Positions 41,343 through 49,046 of a DNA stretch of 54,301 nt are shown piece after piece; the stretch's first letter is position 1, and every line of letters begins with the position of its first letter. Below the pieces are notes generated by a model. It had not been told where the DNA came from and did not search any database. It saw only the letters and a program-made list of their open reading frames with translations. The DNA comes from JBGTFE01 sp036403235 (GTDB taxonomy: Bacteria > Acidobacteriota > Blastocatellia > Pyrinomonadales > Pyrinomonadaceae). The stretch lies in NCBI GenBank assembly GCA_036403235.1, contig DASWRI010000087.1, positions 1 through 54,301 of the forward strand, written 5' to 3'. The translations under genes were made by a program, and so were the position numbers.

Positions 41343-41864
41343 TTAAGTTTGTTTACTAAACGGAAGCGGCGGCGGCTCTTCGCCTTCTTTCGGATATGCC
41401 TTGTTCAAGCCGTCGTAAATTTCGATAATCTGGTCAATCCATTTTTTTGCATCCGCGTTACCCGGATTGAGCTTTAAGGCTCTCCGGTAATCGCCGAGCG
41501 CCGATGCGTATTGACGCGCATCGGTCAAAGCGACGCCGCGTTTGAAATAGCTTTCCGACAAAGCGTTTTTCGCCGCATCGTTCGGTTTGGCTTTTAGATT
41601 TTTTTCCGCCTGTTTGATTTCGGCGTCGAATTCGGTTGTGTCAATCGGATTGCCGCTTTGCGTCCATTTGGATTTCTCGCCGGATTTCGGCGCAGCCGGC
41701 AGAGTCGTATTCGTCTGCGGCGCGGGCGCAGAGTTTTGCGAGCGGCTCGAAACGGTCAAAGTATTATTCGTATTCGAAGCCGGCGGCGCGTTGACCGGCT
41801 GAACGGAATTTCCGCAGCCCGCCGAAGCTAACGCCAGAAAACTTACAACTGCAAATTTTTTCAT
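41343..41864 (-). CDS. TPR lipoprotein
   Basis: A 173-aa lipoprotein from the ATG at 41864 (MKKFAVVSFLALASAGC), where ASAGC is a good lipobox with Cys17. An Asn/Thr/Pro/Ala-rich linker follows (about 20-60), then one to two TPR units, visible as ALSESYFKRGVALTDARQYASALGDYRRALKLNPGNADAKKWI. It ends in a Pro-rich stretch, EEPPPLPF. It is probably a periplasmic protein-binding adaptor. It lies 65 bp downstream of the exported dikinase, whose periplasmic location it shares. Confidence 0.8.
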   Translation of the reverse strand: MKKFAVVSFLALASAGCGNSVQPVNAPPASNTNNTLTVSSRSQNSAPAPQTNTTLPAAPKSGEKSKWTQSGNPIDTTEFDAEIKQAEKNLKAKPNDAAKNALSESYFKRGVALTDARQYASALGDYRRALKLNPGNADAKKWIDQIIEIYDGLNKAYPKEGEEPPPLPFSKQT

Positions 41865-41929
41865 ATTGGTAATTCTCGGTTTTCGATTTTCGGCTTTTGT
41901 CAAAAAAACAAAGTTCAAAAACCTATTCC

Positions 41930-43888
41930 CTATTTCTTCTCAATATACGGGCGCGCCTGAACGATATAAATTTTACCGTTCATAATTCCCCACTCGATGT
42001 CCTGCTCGACGCCGCCGAAAACTCTTTTGATTTCGTCCGCGACTTTGACAAGACTCCGCGCCACTTTATCGTCGAGGACGCGGCGTTTGCTCGTAAACGG
42101 AACTTCTGTCAGACCACCGCCCGAGGCTTCGACAAACATCGTTTCCTGGTCAGAGCGCGTCAGAACCTGCACGGAATTCGATTTCGGCGTAAATAAAATC
42201 TGCTCGGGAATCGCTTTTTTCTCGCTCGTCACGCCGACATTGTGTCCCCACGTCGCGCTGATGTAAACGGCGTTTCTGTTTTCCTTGTCAAACGGGTCTT
42301 TGGTAATCATCACGCCGCCGTTGTCCATTTTGATTCCGATTTGAATCAAAACCGCCATGTATGTGTCGGCGTGCTCGACAAAATTTCGCTCGCGCGCCTC
42401 ATAGGCTTTGTAATTCCAGACCGAAGCCCAGACGGTTTTGACGGCTTCGATAATTTTGTCGTCGTCGGTCACGTTTTCGACGCTCGTATAAAGTCCCGCG
42501 CCGCTGAAATTTCCCGTATCTTCGGCGTTTGAAGAGCTTCTGACATAAACCGCTTTGCCGCCGAGCGCGCTTTTCCACTTTTGGATAATCTCGGCCTTTA
42601 ATTTTTCGTCAAATTTCCCGTTTTGAATTTTTGCGCGAAATTCTTCGAGCTTTTTTTTGCGAACCGACGGGTTATGAACGAAATCGTTGTCGTCGCGCAA
42701 ATCTTCGAGAATCTTGTCAAAGCCGTTCGCTTCCATAAACTGCTTGTAATAAACAAACGGAATCGCGAAGCCGTCCGGCACGTCGAAATCTTTCAGCCGC
42801 GCGCGGATAACTTCGCCTAAGTTCGCCGCTTTCGAGCCGTAGATGATGCTGTCTTTTTTGCGCATCTCGGCGATGGACGCGAGTTTCGTGACGTTCAGAT
42901 TCGACGGCGGCGATTTAAAGTTGTCGTTACTGTAAACCGTCGGCGCTTCAATCTTTCTTTTGTCGAGACATTCTTTCAGACAAGGGCTAATCTTGTAATC
43001 GGTCAGCGTCGTTTCCAGTTCGAACCAACGGCCATCGTATTGACGAAAAAGCTCGTTCGCGTCTTTGATGTAGGCGTTCGGAATGTTCCAGCCTTTCGCC
43101 AGCAGATTGATGTGCGAAAGCGGCGAAGATGGTTTTGAAATGATAATTCCGGCGACCGGCGGCAAATCGAGCGGCAGCTCGTTGAGCACGAGAATCTCGT
43201 TATAGCCGATTTCGACCGTATCGTCGAGCTTGTCGATAACGTGGATGCGCCCGACGCCTTTGGCCGCGTTGAGCGCCAGATATTTCTGGTTTGCCGAAAT
43301 CTCGCTCGCCGAAACTTTCGGTATATTTAAGTCCTCGGACAAATCCTCGTGCCGAATCGAGTTTGGCTTGAACGAAACGTCGGTAAAAAAAGATTTTTTG
43401 ATGATGTCGTAGGTCTGCTTGATTAAATCGGCGGAAATCAAATCGCCTTCCCAGAACTCGAACGTGAATTTTTTGACCGGAATCTGATACGCAATCGTGC
43501 CGACGATTAAGCGCCGCTTGTCGTTGACGTAAACGTCGCGGAAAAATTCCTCGCCGCGTTTCAGCGAAAGATAGGTCGCATTGGCAAAATCCTGGTGAAA
43601 ACGGTACATCTGCGAGTTGACGTAATAAATTTTGTTTTTATCGCGGCGGTCGATGATGAACATCGCGTGCGGCAAAGCATACGGCGTTTTGGCATTGTAA
43701 ACGCGCGCCATCTGGTCGAAGTCGGCCTGCGACGTTATTTTATTCAAAAATCGCTTTGACGAGGCCTTGCTTGATAAACCTTCGTTGCCCTGTTTGCTCG
43801 GCGAAGGCTTGCGCGCCATCTGCGCGTAATCGGGCGCGACGAAACACACGAGCAAAAACAAAACGAGTAAAAATTTCGAGTTTTTCAT
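41930..43888 (-). CDS. Exported PEP-synthase/glucan-water-dikinase-like protein
   Basis: A 652-aa protein beginning with a strong Sec signal (FLLVLFLLVCFVAPDYAQ). Domain order is an N-terminal region of unknown type (about 50-200), a phosphohistidine-like domain with candidate His259 in SPLSHINLLAKGWNIPNAYI, and a C-terminal PPDK-type ATP-grasp domain. The latter has IIYGSKAANLGEV (348-360), VYVRSSSNAEDTGNFSGAGLY (447-467) and EWGIMNGKIYIVQARP (632-647). The His domain ahead of ATP-grasp is the order seen in alpha-glucan water dikinases; PEP synthases have it reversed. An ATP-using enzyme outside the cytoplasm is odd. It lies 2 bp after carbonic anhydrase. Substrate unknown. Confidence 0.82.
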   Translation of the reverse strand: MKNSKFLLVLFLLVCFVAPDYAQMARKPSPSKQGNEGLSSKASSKRFLNKITSQADFDQMARVYNAKTPYALPHAMFIIDRRDKNKIYYVNSQMYRFHQDFANATYLSLKRGEEFFRDVYVNDKRRLIVGTIAYQIPVKKFTFEFWEGDLISADLIKQTYDIIKKSFFTDVSFKPNSIRHEDLSEDLNIPKVSASEISANQKYLALNAAKGVGRIHVIDKLDDTVEIGYNEILVLNELPLDLPPVAGIIISKPSSPLSHINLLAKGWNIPNAYIKDANELFRQYDGRWFELETTLTDYKISPCLKECLDKRKIEAPTVYSNDNFKSPPSNLNVTKLASIAEMRKKDSIIYGSKAANLGEVIRARLKDFDVPDGFAIPFVYYKQFMEANGFDKILEDLRDDNDFVHNPSVRKKKLEEFRAKIQNGKFDEKLKAEIIQKWKSALGGKAVYVRSSSNAEDTGNFSGAGLYTSVENVTDDDKIIEAVKTVWASVWNYKAYEARERNFVEHADTYMAVLIQIGIKMDNGGVMITKDPFDKENRNAVYISATWGHNVGVTSEKKAIPEQILFTPKSNSVQVLTRSDQETMFVEASGGGLTEVPFTSKRRVLDDKVARSLVKVADEIKRVFGGVEQDIEWGIMNGKIYIVQARPYIEKK

Positions 43889-43890
43889 AA

Positions 43891-44541
43891 TCAGCAGTTT
43901 TTTTGCAGCGCAAACATTCGCGTCCGCAAATCATTCAAAGTGTCCAGGCTGTCGATTGTAACTTGTAAATCCTGGTGAATTCCATCCGTCAGACGATAAA
44001 TCCAGCCGTGAATCGAAACGTTTTGATTTTTCAACCACGCATCTTGGATGATTGTCGTCTGCCCCGCGTTTAATACCTGTTCGATTATATTTATTTCGCA
44101 CAATCTGTCCATTTTCGCGGCGAAATCCGTTCTTTTTTCGAGGTCGTTTTCATAATCGCGCATTTCGTCCTGAATATGTCTGAGCCAATTGTCGATTAGG
44201 CCGAGCTTGACGTTTTGCATCGCCGCTTCGACGCCGCCGCAGCCGTAATGACCGCAGACGATAACGTGCTCGACCTTCAGAACTTCGACGGCAAACTGCA
44301 TCACCGAAAGACAATTCATATCGGTGTGAATCACCAGATTGGCGATGTTTCGATGGACGAACAGCTCGCCCGGCAGAAGCCCGATGCTCGCCGCCGGCGT
44401 GATGCGGCTGTCCGAGCAGCCAATCCACATATATTTCGGCGACTGAAGATTGGAAAGCCGTTCAAAAAATTTCGGGTCGCGCCATTTGATGCCTTCGGCC
44501 CACTGTTTGTTTTTTTCTAAGAGATTTTCAAGCCCGCTCAT
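43891..44541 (-). CDS. can: Beta-carbonic anhydrase
   Basis: Zinc enzyme interconverting CO2 and bicarbonate; 216 aa, the usual length. Metal and catalytic residues are all present: Cys42-x-Asp44-x-Arg46 in GCSDSR, His98 and Cys101 in CGHYGCGGV, with VHRNIANLV between. It has no signal peptide, so it is cytoplasmic. It sits 14 bp after a glycosyltransferase and 2 bp before the exported dikinase, in an apparent operon; a functional link is not evident. Symbol follows E. coli Can. Confidence 0.95.
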   Translation of the reverse strand: MSGLENLLEKNKQWAEGIKWRDPKFFERLSNLQSPKYMWIGCSDSRITPAASIGLLPGELFVHRNIANLVIHTDMNCLSVMQFAVEVLKVEHVIVCGHYGCGGVEAAMQNVKLGLIDNWLRHIQDEMRDYENDLEKRTDFAAKMDRLCEINIIEQVLNAGQTTIIQDAWLKNQNVSIHGWIYRLTDGIHQDLQVTIDSLDTLNDLRTRMFALQKNC

Positions 44542-44555
44542 TTTTATTTACTTTA

Positions 44556-45815
44556 TCATTTCTTCTGCAAAATCTGTTCGACTGCGTCGCACGCGACCTT
44601 TGTTCCGTGTTCGGCCTGGACGATTTTGGCCGCTTCCGAGGCGTTGGCCTTGTAGCTCAAGTCCGACAACAGCTCGCGCAATTCGCGCGCTGCCTTTTCC
44701 GCCGTGTAATCCACGCGCGATATTCGCCGCGCGACGCCGCGACGGGCGCAGCGAGCGGCGTTGTCAAACTGGTCGTGGCCGTAAGGCATAATCAAGGCGG
44801 GCGCGCCGGCGCGCAAAACCTGTCCGGTCGTGCCGACTCCGGCCTGATGGACGACGCCGGCGGCGCGCGGAAAAATCCGGCTGAACGGCGCGTAATCGAC
44901 GGCGAAAATATTTTCGTCCGTATTTTGCGGCGGCTCGTTCATAAACCCGTGAATCAAAACGGCGCGGCGATTTAAGATTTTCGCCGCCCGCGCGCTTTCC
45001 TCGTAAAAATTTCCCGCGTCCCAGACGGCCGCGCTTCCAAGCGTAAACACAATCGGCGGCTCGCCCGCGTCGAGAAATTCCTGCAATCCGGCGGGCATCT
45101 GCCCGAAATCTTTCTGCCCGTCGTAAAAGCAGAATCCGGTCTGTAAAGTCGGCTTGTGCCAGTCGGGCTGCGGTTTGGCGAGAACTTTCGAAAACATCGC
45201 GAGATGCAGCAGATTCGAATTTTTTTCAAAAAATACCGGGTCGTGATTTTCGTCCAGACCGAGATCCCGCCGAAATGCGCGGTAAGGCGCGAGCCAATCG
45301 TATACGACGCGGCGCATCAATTTGAAAAGCTGTTGGTGAAAGGCGACCGGCATAAAATGGAGATGCTCGTACCATTCGGCGGTCGGGTAAACGTTCGGGT
45401 CGTAGGACGAAAAAAACGAAAGCGGCGCTAAGCTTGTAGAAATCCATTTTATGCCGGTTTTTTCGACCAGAGATTTGGCGACGTAGACGACTTCGCCCGT
45501 CACGAGCAAATCCGCGCCGGCGGTCGCATCGGCCAAATCGTCGTACATTCCGCCGAGCCCGGGCATAATAATTTCGCGGATGAGCTTTTCCGGCCCGGTT
45601 CGCGAGTTCATAACCTCGCGCGCCAATTCGCGGTCTTCGACGTCGAAATGCGGGCGCATCGGGCGAAATCCGAGATTGATTTTTTCGACGCGCTCGCGGT
45701 AAAACTCCATCGCCGCGACGATAATTTCGTGCCCGCGCGCCTGAAGCTCAATTCCGAGCGCGAGCATCGGATGAAGGTCGCCGAGCGAGCCGAATGTGGC
45801 CAAAACGATTTTCAT
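44556..45815 (-). CDS. GT1/UGT-like glycosyltransferase
   Basis: GT-B fold enzyme of 419 aa. The N-terminus has VLATFGSLGDLHPMLALGIEL, the glycine-rich acceptor-side loop. The C-terminal nucleotide-sugar domain has PPIVFTLGSAAVW and the motif HQAGVGTTGQVLRAGAPALIM followed by PYGHDQFDNA. This places it near sterol, macrolide and rhamnosyl-type transferases (the family is broad). There is no membrane segment. It is the first gene of the six-gene minus run, and the start is followed upstream by ggtcagt word repeats. Confidence 0.85.
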   Translation of the reverse strand: MKIVLATFGSLGDLHPMLALGIELQARGHEIIVAAMEFYRERVEKINLGFRPMRPHFDVEDRELAREVMNSRTGPEKLIREIIMPGLGGMYDDLADATAGADLLVTGEVVYVAKSLVEKTGIKWISTSLAPLSFFSSYDPNVYPTAEWYEHLHFMPVAFHQQLFKLMRRVVYDWLAPYRAFRRDLGLDENHDPVFFEKNSNLLHLAMFSKVLAKPQPDWHKPTLQTGFCFYDGQKDFGQMPAGLQEFLDAGEPPIVFTLGSAAVWDAGNFYEESARAAKILNRRAVLIHGFMNEPPQNTDENIFAVDYAPFSRIFPRAAGVVHQAGVGTTGQVLRAGAPALIMPYGHDQFDNAARCARRGVARRISRVDYTAEKAARELRELLSDLSYKANASEAAKIVQAEHGTKVACDAVEQILQKK

Positions 45816-45816
45816 A

Positions 45817-45852
45817 AACAGTGGTCGGTGGTCAGTGGTCAGTGGTCAGCTA
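45817..45852. repeat. Tandem ggtcagt word repeat
   Basis: Four adjoining copies of gtggtcagt-like words (cagtggtcggtggtcagtgg and on). The minus-strand reading of the same words supplies the final residues ADH and the stop of the small gene ending at 45839. Confidence 0.7.
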
Positions 45853-46078
45853 TTTCGGATTGTTGCTCCTCTTCTTCGAGTCTCCTCGCTTCCTCTTCCA
45901 TCGCCGCTCTTTCGCGCACTCTTTTTTTCACCTCGAAGCGAATGCTTAAAAGAAGCGCGACCGCGCTGAAGACGGCCGAGACAAATCCGCTGTCGCCGTT
46001 GCCCTGCCACAAAAAATATGCGGCGATTCCGATTAGAATCACCGCCAGAATTCTGAAAACCAATTCCATAAATTTCAA
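45839..46078 (-). CDS. Small two-helix membrane protein
   Basis: Unrecognised, 79 aa. Two hydrophobic segments (about 6-24 and 30-46) are followed by a charged tail with EVKKRVRERAAMEEEARRLEEEEQ, a predicted cytoplasmic helix. The last residues come from a word repeat. No ribosome-binding site stands out. The gene lies between DUF4126 and the glycosyltransferase on the same strand, 44 bp downstream of the former, so it could be co-transcribed. It may be a scaffold or membrane-stress peptide, but nothing decides this. Confidence 0.62.
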   Translation of the reverse strand: MKFMELVFRILAVILIGIAAYFLWQGNGDSGFVSAVFSAVALLLSIRFEVKKRVRERAAMEEEARRLEEEEQQSEIADH

Positions 46079-46122
46079 GTTTAATTATCCGGCAGATTAA
46101 AGTAAATCCGAAGGAAAAATTT

Positions 46123-46749
46123 TCAGCCCGCGCGCCTGGCCGCGTCCTTAAAGCTTTCGCCCGCGAAAAACGCGCGAATCGCTTTAAAAATTCGTCGCAG
46201 AGCGCGAAAGACTTTCGGTGCAAACCAGCAGAAGAAAATTGTAAAAATCAACAGCACAATCGCAATCAAAACGGGCGCGAAAACCGATAGAAGCGTTCCG
46301 GCAAAGGCGATGATGTCTTCGACAATCGACAAAATCCAGTTGGAAACGGGCTCGGGCGAAAGATTTGCGCCGGCGCGAATCGCCGCTTTTGTTCCGTGCG
46401 ACGAAAGCGCGAAGCCGCCGCCGAGCAAAGTCGCGATAATCGTCACGGTCGGGTCGGATTGATTCGTCGCCGCATAAGCGACGATGGCCCCCGCCGGAAC
46501 GCGTATGAACGTGTGAACCGCGTCCCACGCGCTATCGAAATACGGAATTTTGTCGGCGAAAAACTCGACCAGATAAAGCGCGGCGGCCGCGCCGATAATC
46601 CACCAGCTATCGAGCGCGTCCAGACCGCCCGGAAGCTTTGTCGCGCCGAATTTCTGCAAAAGCCCGAGCACCGTCACCGTCGCATAAAGATTTATGCCCG
46701 AAGTCCACGCCGAACCGAGCGCCAAACTCAACGTTGAAAACCATTCCAT
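46123..46749 (-). CDS. DUF4126 membrane protein
   Basis: A 208-aa polytopic protein with the DUF4126 pattern: SGINLYATVTVLGLLQ at the start, LPGGLDALDSWWIIGAAAALYLVEFFADK, SAWDAVHTFIRVPAGAIVAYAA, then GGGFALSSHGTKAAIRAGANLSPEPVSNW. About four membrane segments, and a basic C-terminal tail. The family's function is unknown. A strong AGGAG ribosome-binding site precedes the start (46757-46761 on the plus strand as ctcct). It lies downstream of the NtrC-like regulator behind a repeat-bearing gap. Confidence 0.85.
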   Translation of the reverse strand: MEWFSTLSLALGSAWTSGINLYATVTVLGLLQKFGATKLPGGLDALDSWWIIGAAAALYLVEFFADKIPYFDSAWDAVHTFIRVPAGAIVAYAATNQSDPTVTIIATLLGGGFALSSHGTKAAIRAGANLSPEPVSNWILSIVEDIIAFAGTLLSVFAPVLIAIVLLIFTIFFCWFAPKVFRALRRIFKAIRAFFAGESFKDAARRAG

Positions 46750-46778
46750 CGCGCTTTCTCCTCGTTAACAAAAAATTC

Positions 46779-46885
46779 GAACAGAATGGACAGGATAATT
46801 GTTTAAAGATTTTAAGATTCGAGTTTTATTTCAAACTTGGAAATAAAAAAGTTTTCATCCTGCCTATCCTGCTCCGTCCCGTTTC
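46779..46885. repeat. Word repeat and small hairpin after the regulator gene
   Basis: gaacagaatggacaggata (46779-46797) and tcctgcctatcctgctccgtcccg (about 46858-46881) are approximate reverse complements. Inside them ttttatttc (46824-46832) and gaaataaaa (46840-46848) form a perfect 9-bp stem with a 7-nt loop. Confidence 0.65.
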
Positions 46886-46901
46886 AATTTTCCACGAATT
46901 A

Positions 46902-48254
46902 TTACGATTCTTCCTCTTCCTCGCTGCCGTCCGTCTCTTTCTTGATGCCGAATTTTTCGAGACGATACTGCAAAGTTCTAAAAGTTAAACCGAGCAGCTT
47001 CGCCGATTTTGTGATGTTGTTGTCGGTGCGTTCCATCGCCTGCATTATCAGGCTGCGCTCGACGTCTTCGAAATTGACGCCTTCGGCCGGGAGTTTGAAA
47101 AGGTCGTCGGCCGAGGCGGGCGCGGTTTCGCGAATCATCTCGGGCGGCAAATCTTCGACGGTTATCGTGTTGTTTTCCGAAAGCAGAATCGCGCGCTCGA
47201 TGGCCGATTCGAGCTGGCGAATGTTGCCCGGATAGCTGTAATTTTCGAGAAGCTTGCGCGCCGCGGGCTCAATCGTCACTTTCCGCGAAGTTCCGCGCGT
47301 GTGTTTTTCGAGAAAATAATTTATCAAAACCGGAACGTCCGAGGTTCGCTCGCGCAGAGCGGGCAATTCGATGGAAAGAACGTTGAGGCGATAATATAAA
47401 TCTTCGCGAAAGCGCTTGTCCTCGGTCATTTTCAGCAAATCGCGGTTGGTCGCGGCGACCACTCGCACATCGACGTTGATGTCGCGCGTTGCGCCGACGC
47501 GGCGGATTTGTTTTTCCTGCAGGGCGCGCAAAAGTTTTGCCTGCAAAGCAATGTCGAGCTCGCCGATTTCGTCGAGAAAAAGCGTGCCGCCGTCGGCGAC
47601 TTCAAACAGGCCTTTCTTTTCGTTTATTGCGCCCGTAAAGCTTCCTTTTTCGTGGCCGAAAAGCTCTGATTCAAGCAGATTCTCGTTTATCGCGGCGCAG
47701 TTGACGGCCTGAAAAATCTCGTCCGTCCGCAAAGAATTTTTGTGAATCGCGCGCGCAATCAATTCCTTTCCCGTTCCCGATTCGCCGCGAATCAACACGG
47801 TCGAATTCGATTTCGCGACTTTCAGAATAAGCTTTTTGACCTTATCCATCTCGGGCGATTCGGAAACGATTTCCGCGTCGAGCGTCGAAAGCTTGTTCAA
47901 AGCGCGCGAGATTGTGTCCAATAATTTCTCGCGGTCATAAGGTTTCTGCAAATAATCGAACGCGCCCAGGCGAAGCGCATCGACCGCCGAATCGACCGTT
48001 CCGTGCGCCGTCAGGAGCAAAACGATGATTGATTTATCAAAATCGGTCAGCTCTTTTAATAAATCGAGCCCGCTCATTCCGGTCATCTTCAAATCGGTCA
48101 GAACGAGGTCGAAATGCCGGTCGGCGACAAACTTCATCGCCGCCTCGCCCGACGAGGCCGTCGTCACGTCGTAGCCTTCGCCCGACAAAATCAGCTCCAA
48201 AATCTCGCGCTGAGATTTTTCGTCGTCCACTACCAAGATTGATTTTCGTGCCAT
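46902..48254 (-). CDS. NtrC-family sigma-54 response regulator
   Basis: A 450-aa transcription activator. The receiver domain (1-120) has DD10-11, phospho-acceptor Asp54 in LVLTDLKM and a Lys in YLQKPYD. The AAA+ domain has Walker A GESGTGKE, the sigma-54 contact loop GSFTGA (usual GAFTGA, Ser for Ala), Walker B GGTLFLDEIGEL, then RRVGATRDINVDVRVVAATNRDL. A Fis-type helix-turn-helix ends it (NNITKSAKLLGLTFRTLQYRLEKFGI), followed by an acidic tail. It requires RpoN. The cognate kinase gene lies upstream on the same strand, across a 792-bp gene-free region. Confidence 0.94.
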   Translation of the reverse strand: MARKSILVVDDEKSQREILELILSGEGYDVTTASSGEAAMKFVADRHFDLVLTDLKMTGMSGLDLLKELTDFDKSIIVLLLTAHGTVDSAVDALRLGAFDYLQKPYDREKLLDTISRALNKLSTLDAEIVSESPEMDKVKKLILKVAKSNSTVLIRGESGTGKELIARAIHKNSLRTDEIFQAVNCAAINENLLESELFGHEKGSFTGAINEKKGLFEVADGGTLFLDEIGELDIALQAKLLRALQEKQIRRVGATRDINVDVRVVAATNRDLLKMTEDKRFREDLYYRLNVLSIELPALRERTSDVPVLINYFLEKHTRGTSRKVTIEPAARKLLENYSYPGNIRQLESAIERAILLSENNTITVEDLPPEMIRETAPASADDLFKLPAEGVNFEDVERSLIMQAMERTDNNITKSAKLLGLTFRTLQYRLEKFGIKKETDGSEEEEES

Positions 48255-48406
48255 AAATTAATTCTATTGTAACTTCTCTTTTTTATTTGTCCGAATTCGT
48301 GTCTTGTTTTAATTATCACGTCTTTTGCTCGATTTTACAGCTCAATGCAGCTTTGCACAAAAAGAACATAGAGAGTAATAAAGAGCGTTTACAGTCGGAG
48401 CGCGGA

Positions 48407-48704
48407 AATATCGATAAAGTCGCCGAAAGCGATAAATAATATTGAGAAAGTCGCTGAAAACGGTAAACAATTTCGAGAAAGTCGCTGAAGGCGACAGACA
48501 ATATAGCGTCGGGTTAAGCCGCAGGCGCAACCCTACGAATACGGCAAATAATTGATGCGACGCTGAAGGCGTCGAACATGAACACAAATGTTGCTCGCCT
48601 TCAGCGAGCGATTGAATTTTCGATAAACGACGCAGGGTTGCGCGCAACTTCGTTTCGCTTAACCCTGCGCTATATTGTTTGTCGCTTTCAGCGACTTTGC
48701 GAAC
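48407..48704. repeat. 31-bp tandem words and large nested inverted repeat
   Basis: Three approximate direct copies of gagaaagtcgctgaaggcg followed by ataaacaatatt (48413-48505) run into gggttaagccgcaggcgcaaccct (48511-48534, gapped). The mirror image follows at 48634-48704, with agggttgcgc, cgcttaaccctgcgct and atattgtttgtcgc words. An inner pair cgctgaaggcg (48561-48571) and cgccttcagcg (48597-48606) forms a central hairpin. The overall stem-loop spans about 230 bp. Confidence 0.8.
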
Positions 48705-48804
48705 TTGAGTAGCGCGCTCCCGGTTTTTAGCACTTTTTTGTGCAAAGCCGCTCAATGCTTTGATGCAAAAGTCAATTGATTGATTATCCGGGTTGATTGT
48801 CAGG

Positions 48805-49014
48805 CCGCAGAAACGCTTTGATAAGCTGCAAGAAGCGTTTGATGACCTGTAAAGTTCCGCTGATAAGGTGAAAAGTCCCGCTGACGACCTGCGGAATGCC
48901 GCTGATAAGTCGCAAAGTGTCGCTGCTGACCTGCAAAGTTTCATTGATGACCTGCAAAGTTCCTTTGATAAGCCGCGAAACTCCTTTGACGGTCTGTCGA
49001 ATCGCTTTGTTTGG
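48805..49014. repeat. Ten 21-bp tandem repeats
   Basis: Units start at 48805, 48826, 48847, 48868, 48889, 48910, 48931, 48952, 48973 and 48994. The consensus is ctgcaaagttccgctgataag, with endings alternating between ataag and (a/c)tgac in the first six, hinting at an older 42-bp unit. The first and last two are the most diverged. Period 21 equals seven codons, but the plus-strand heptad frame is broken by TAA in unit 3. Confidence 0.9.
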
Positions 49015-49046
49015 GCGTAAAAATCAATTTCTTTGCTGCAAATAGC

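Larger units (their letters stand above)
48255..49046. other. Gene-free, repeat-filled region between kinase and regulator genes
   Basis: No convincing gene in 792 bp. It holds, in order: an AT-rich stretch with the regulator's likely promoter (48255-48400), three 31-bp tandem words leading into a nested inverted repeat (48407-48704), a spacer with a small hairpin gcactttttt/tgtgc (48730-48744), and ten 21-bp tandem units (48805-49014). Reading frames that cross it (for example 200 codons on the minus strand from 48944) follow the repeat period and are Ser/Cys-rich, without a ribosome-binding site. Confidence 0.75.

Noticed and set aside
48342..48944. A 200-codon minus-strand open frame in the kinase-regulator gap
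   Set aside because: It follows the 21-bp repeat period, is rich in Ser, Cys and Arg, lacks a ribosome-binding site and crosses the non-coding inverted repeat. Best seen as a repeat artefact.
48805..49014. CRISPR array
   Set aside because: The units are contiguous 21-mers with no unique spacers, and no cas genes are present.
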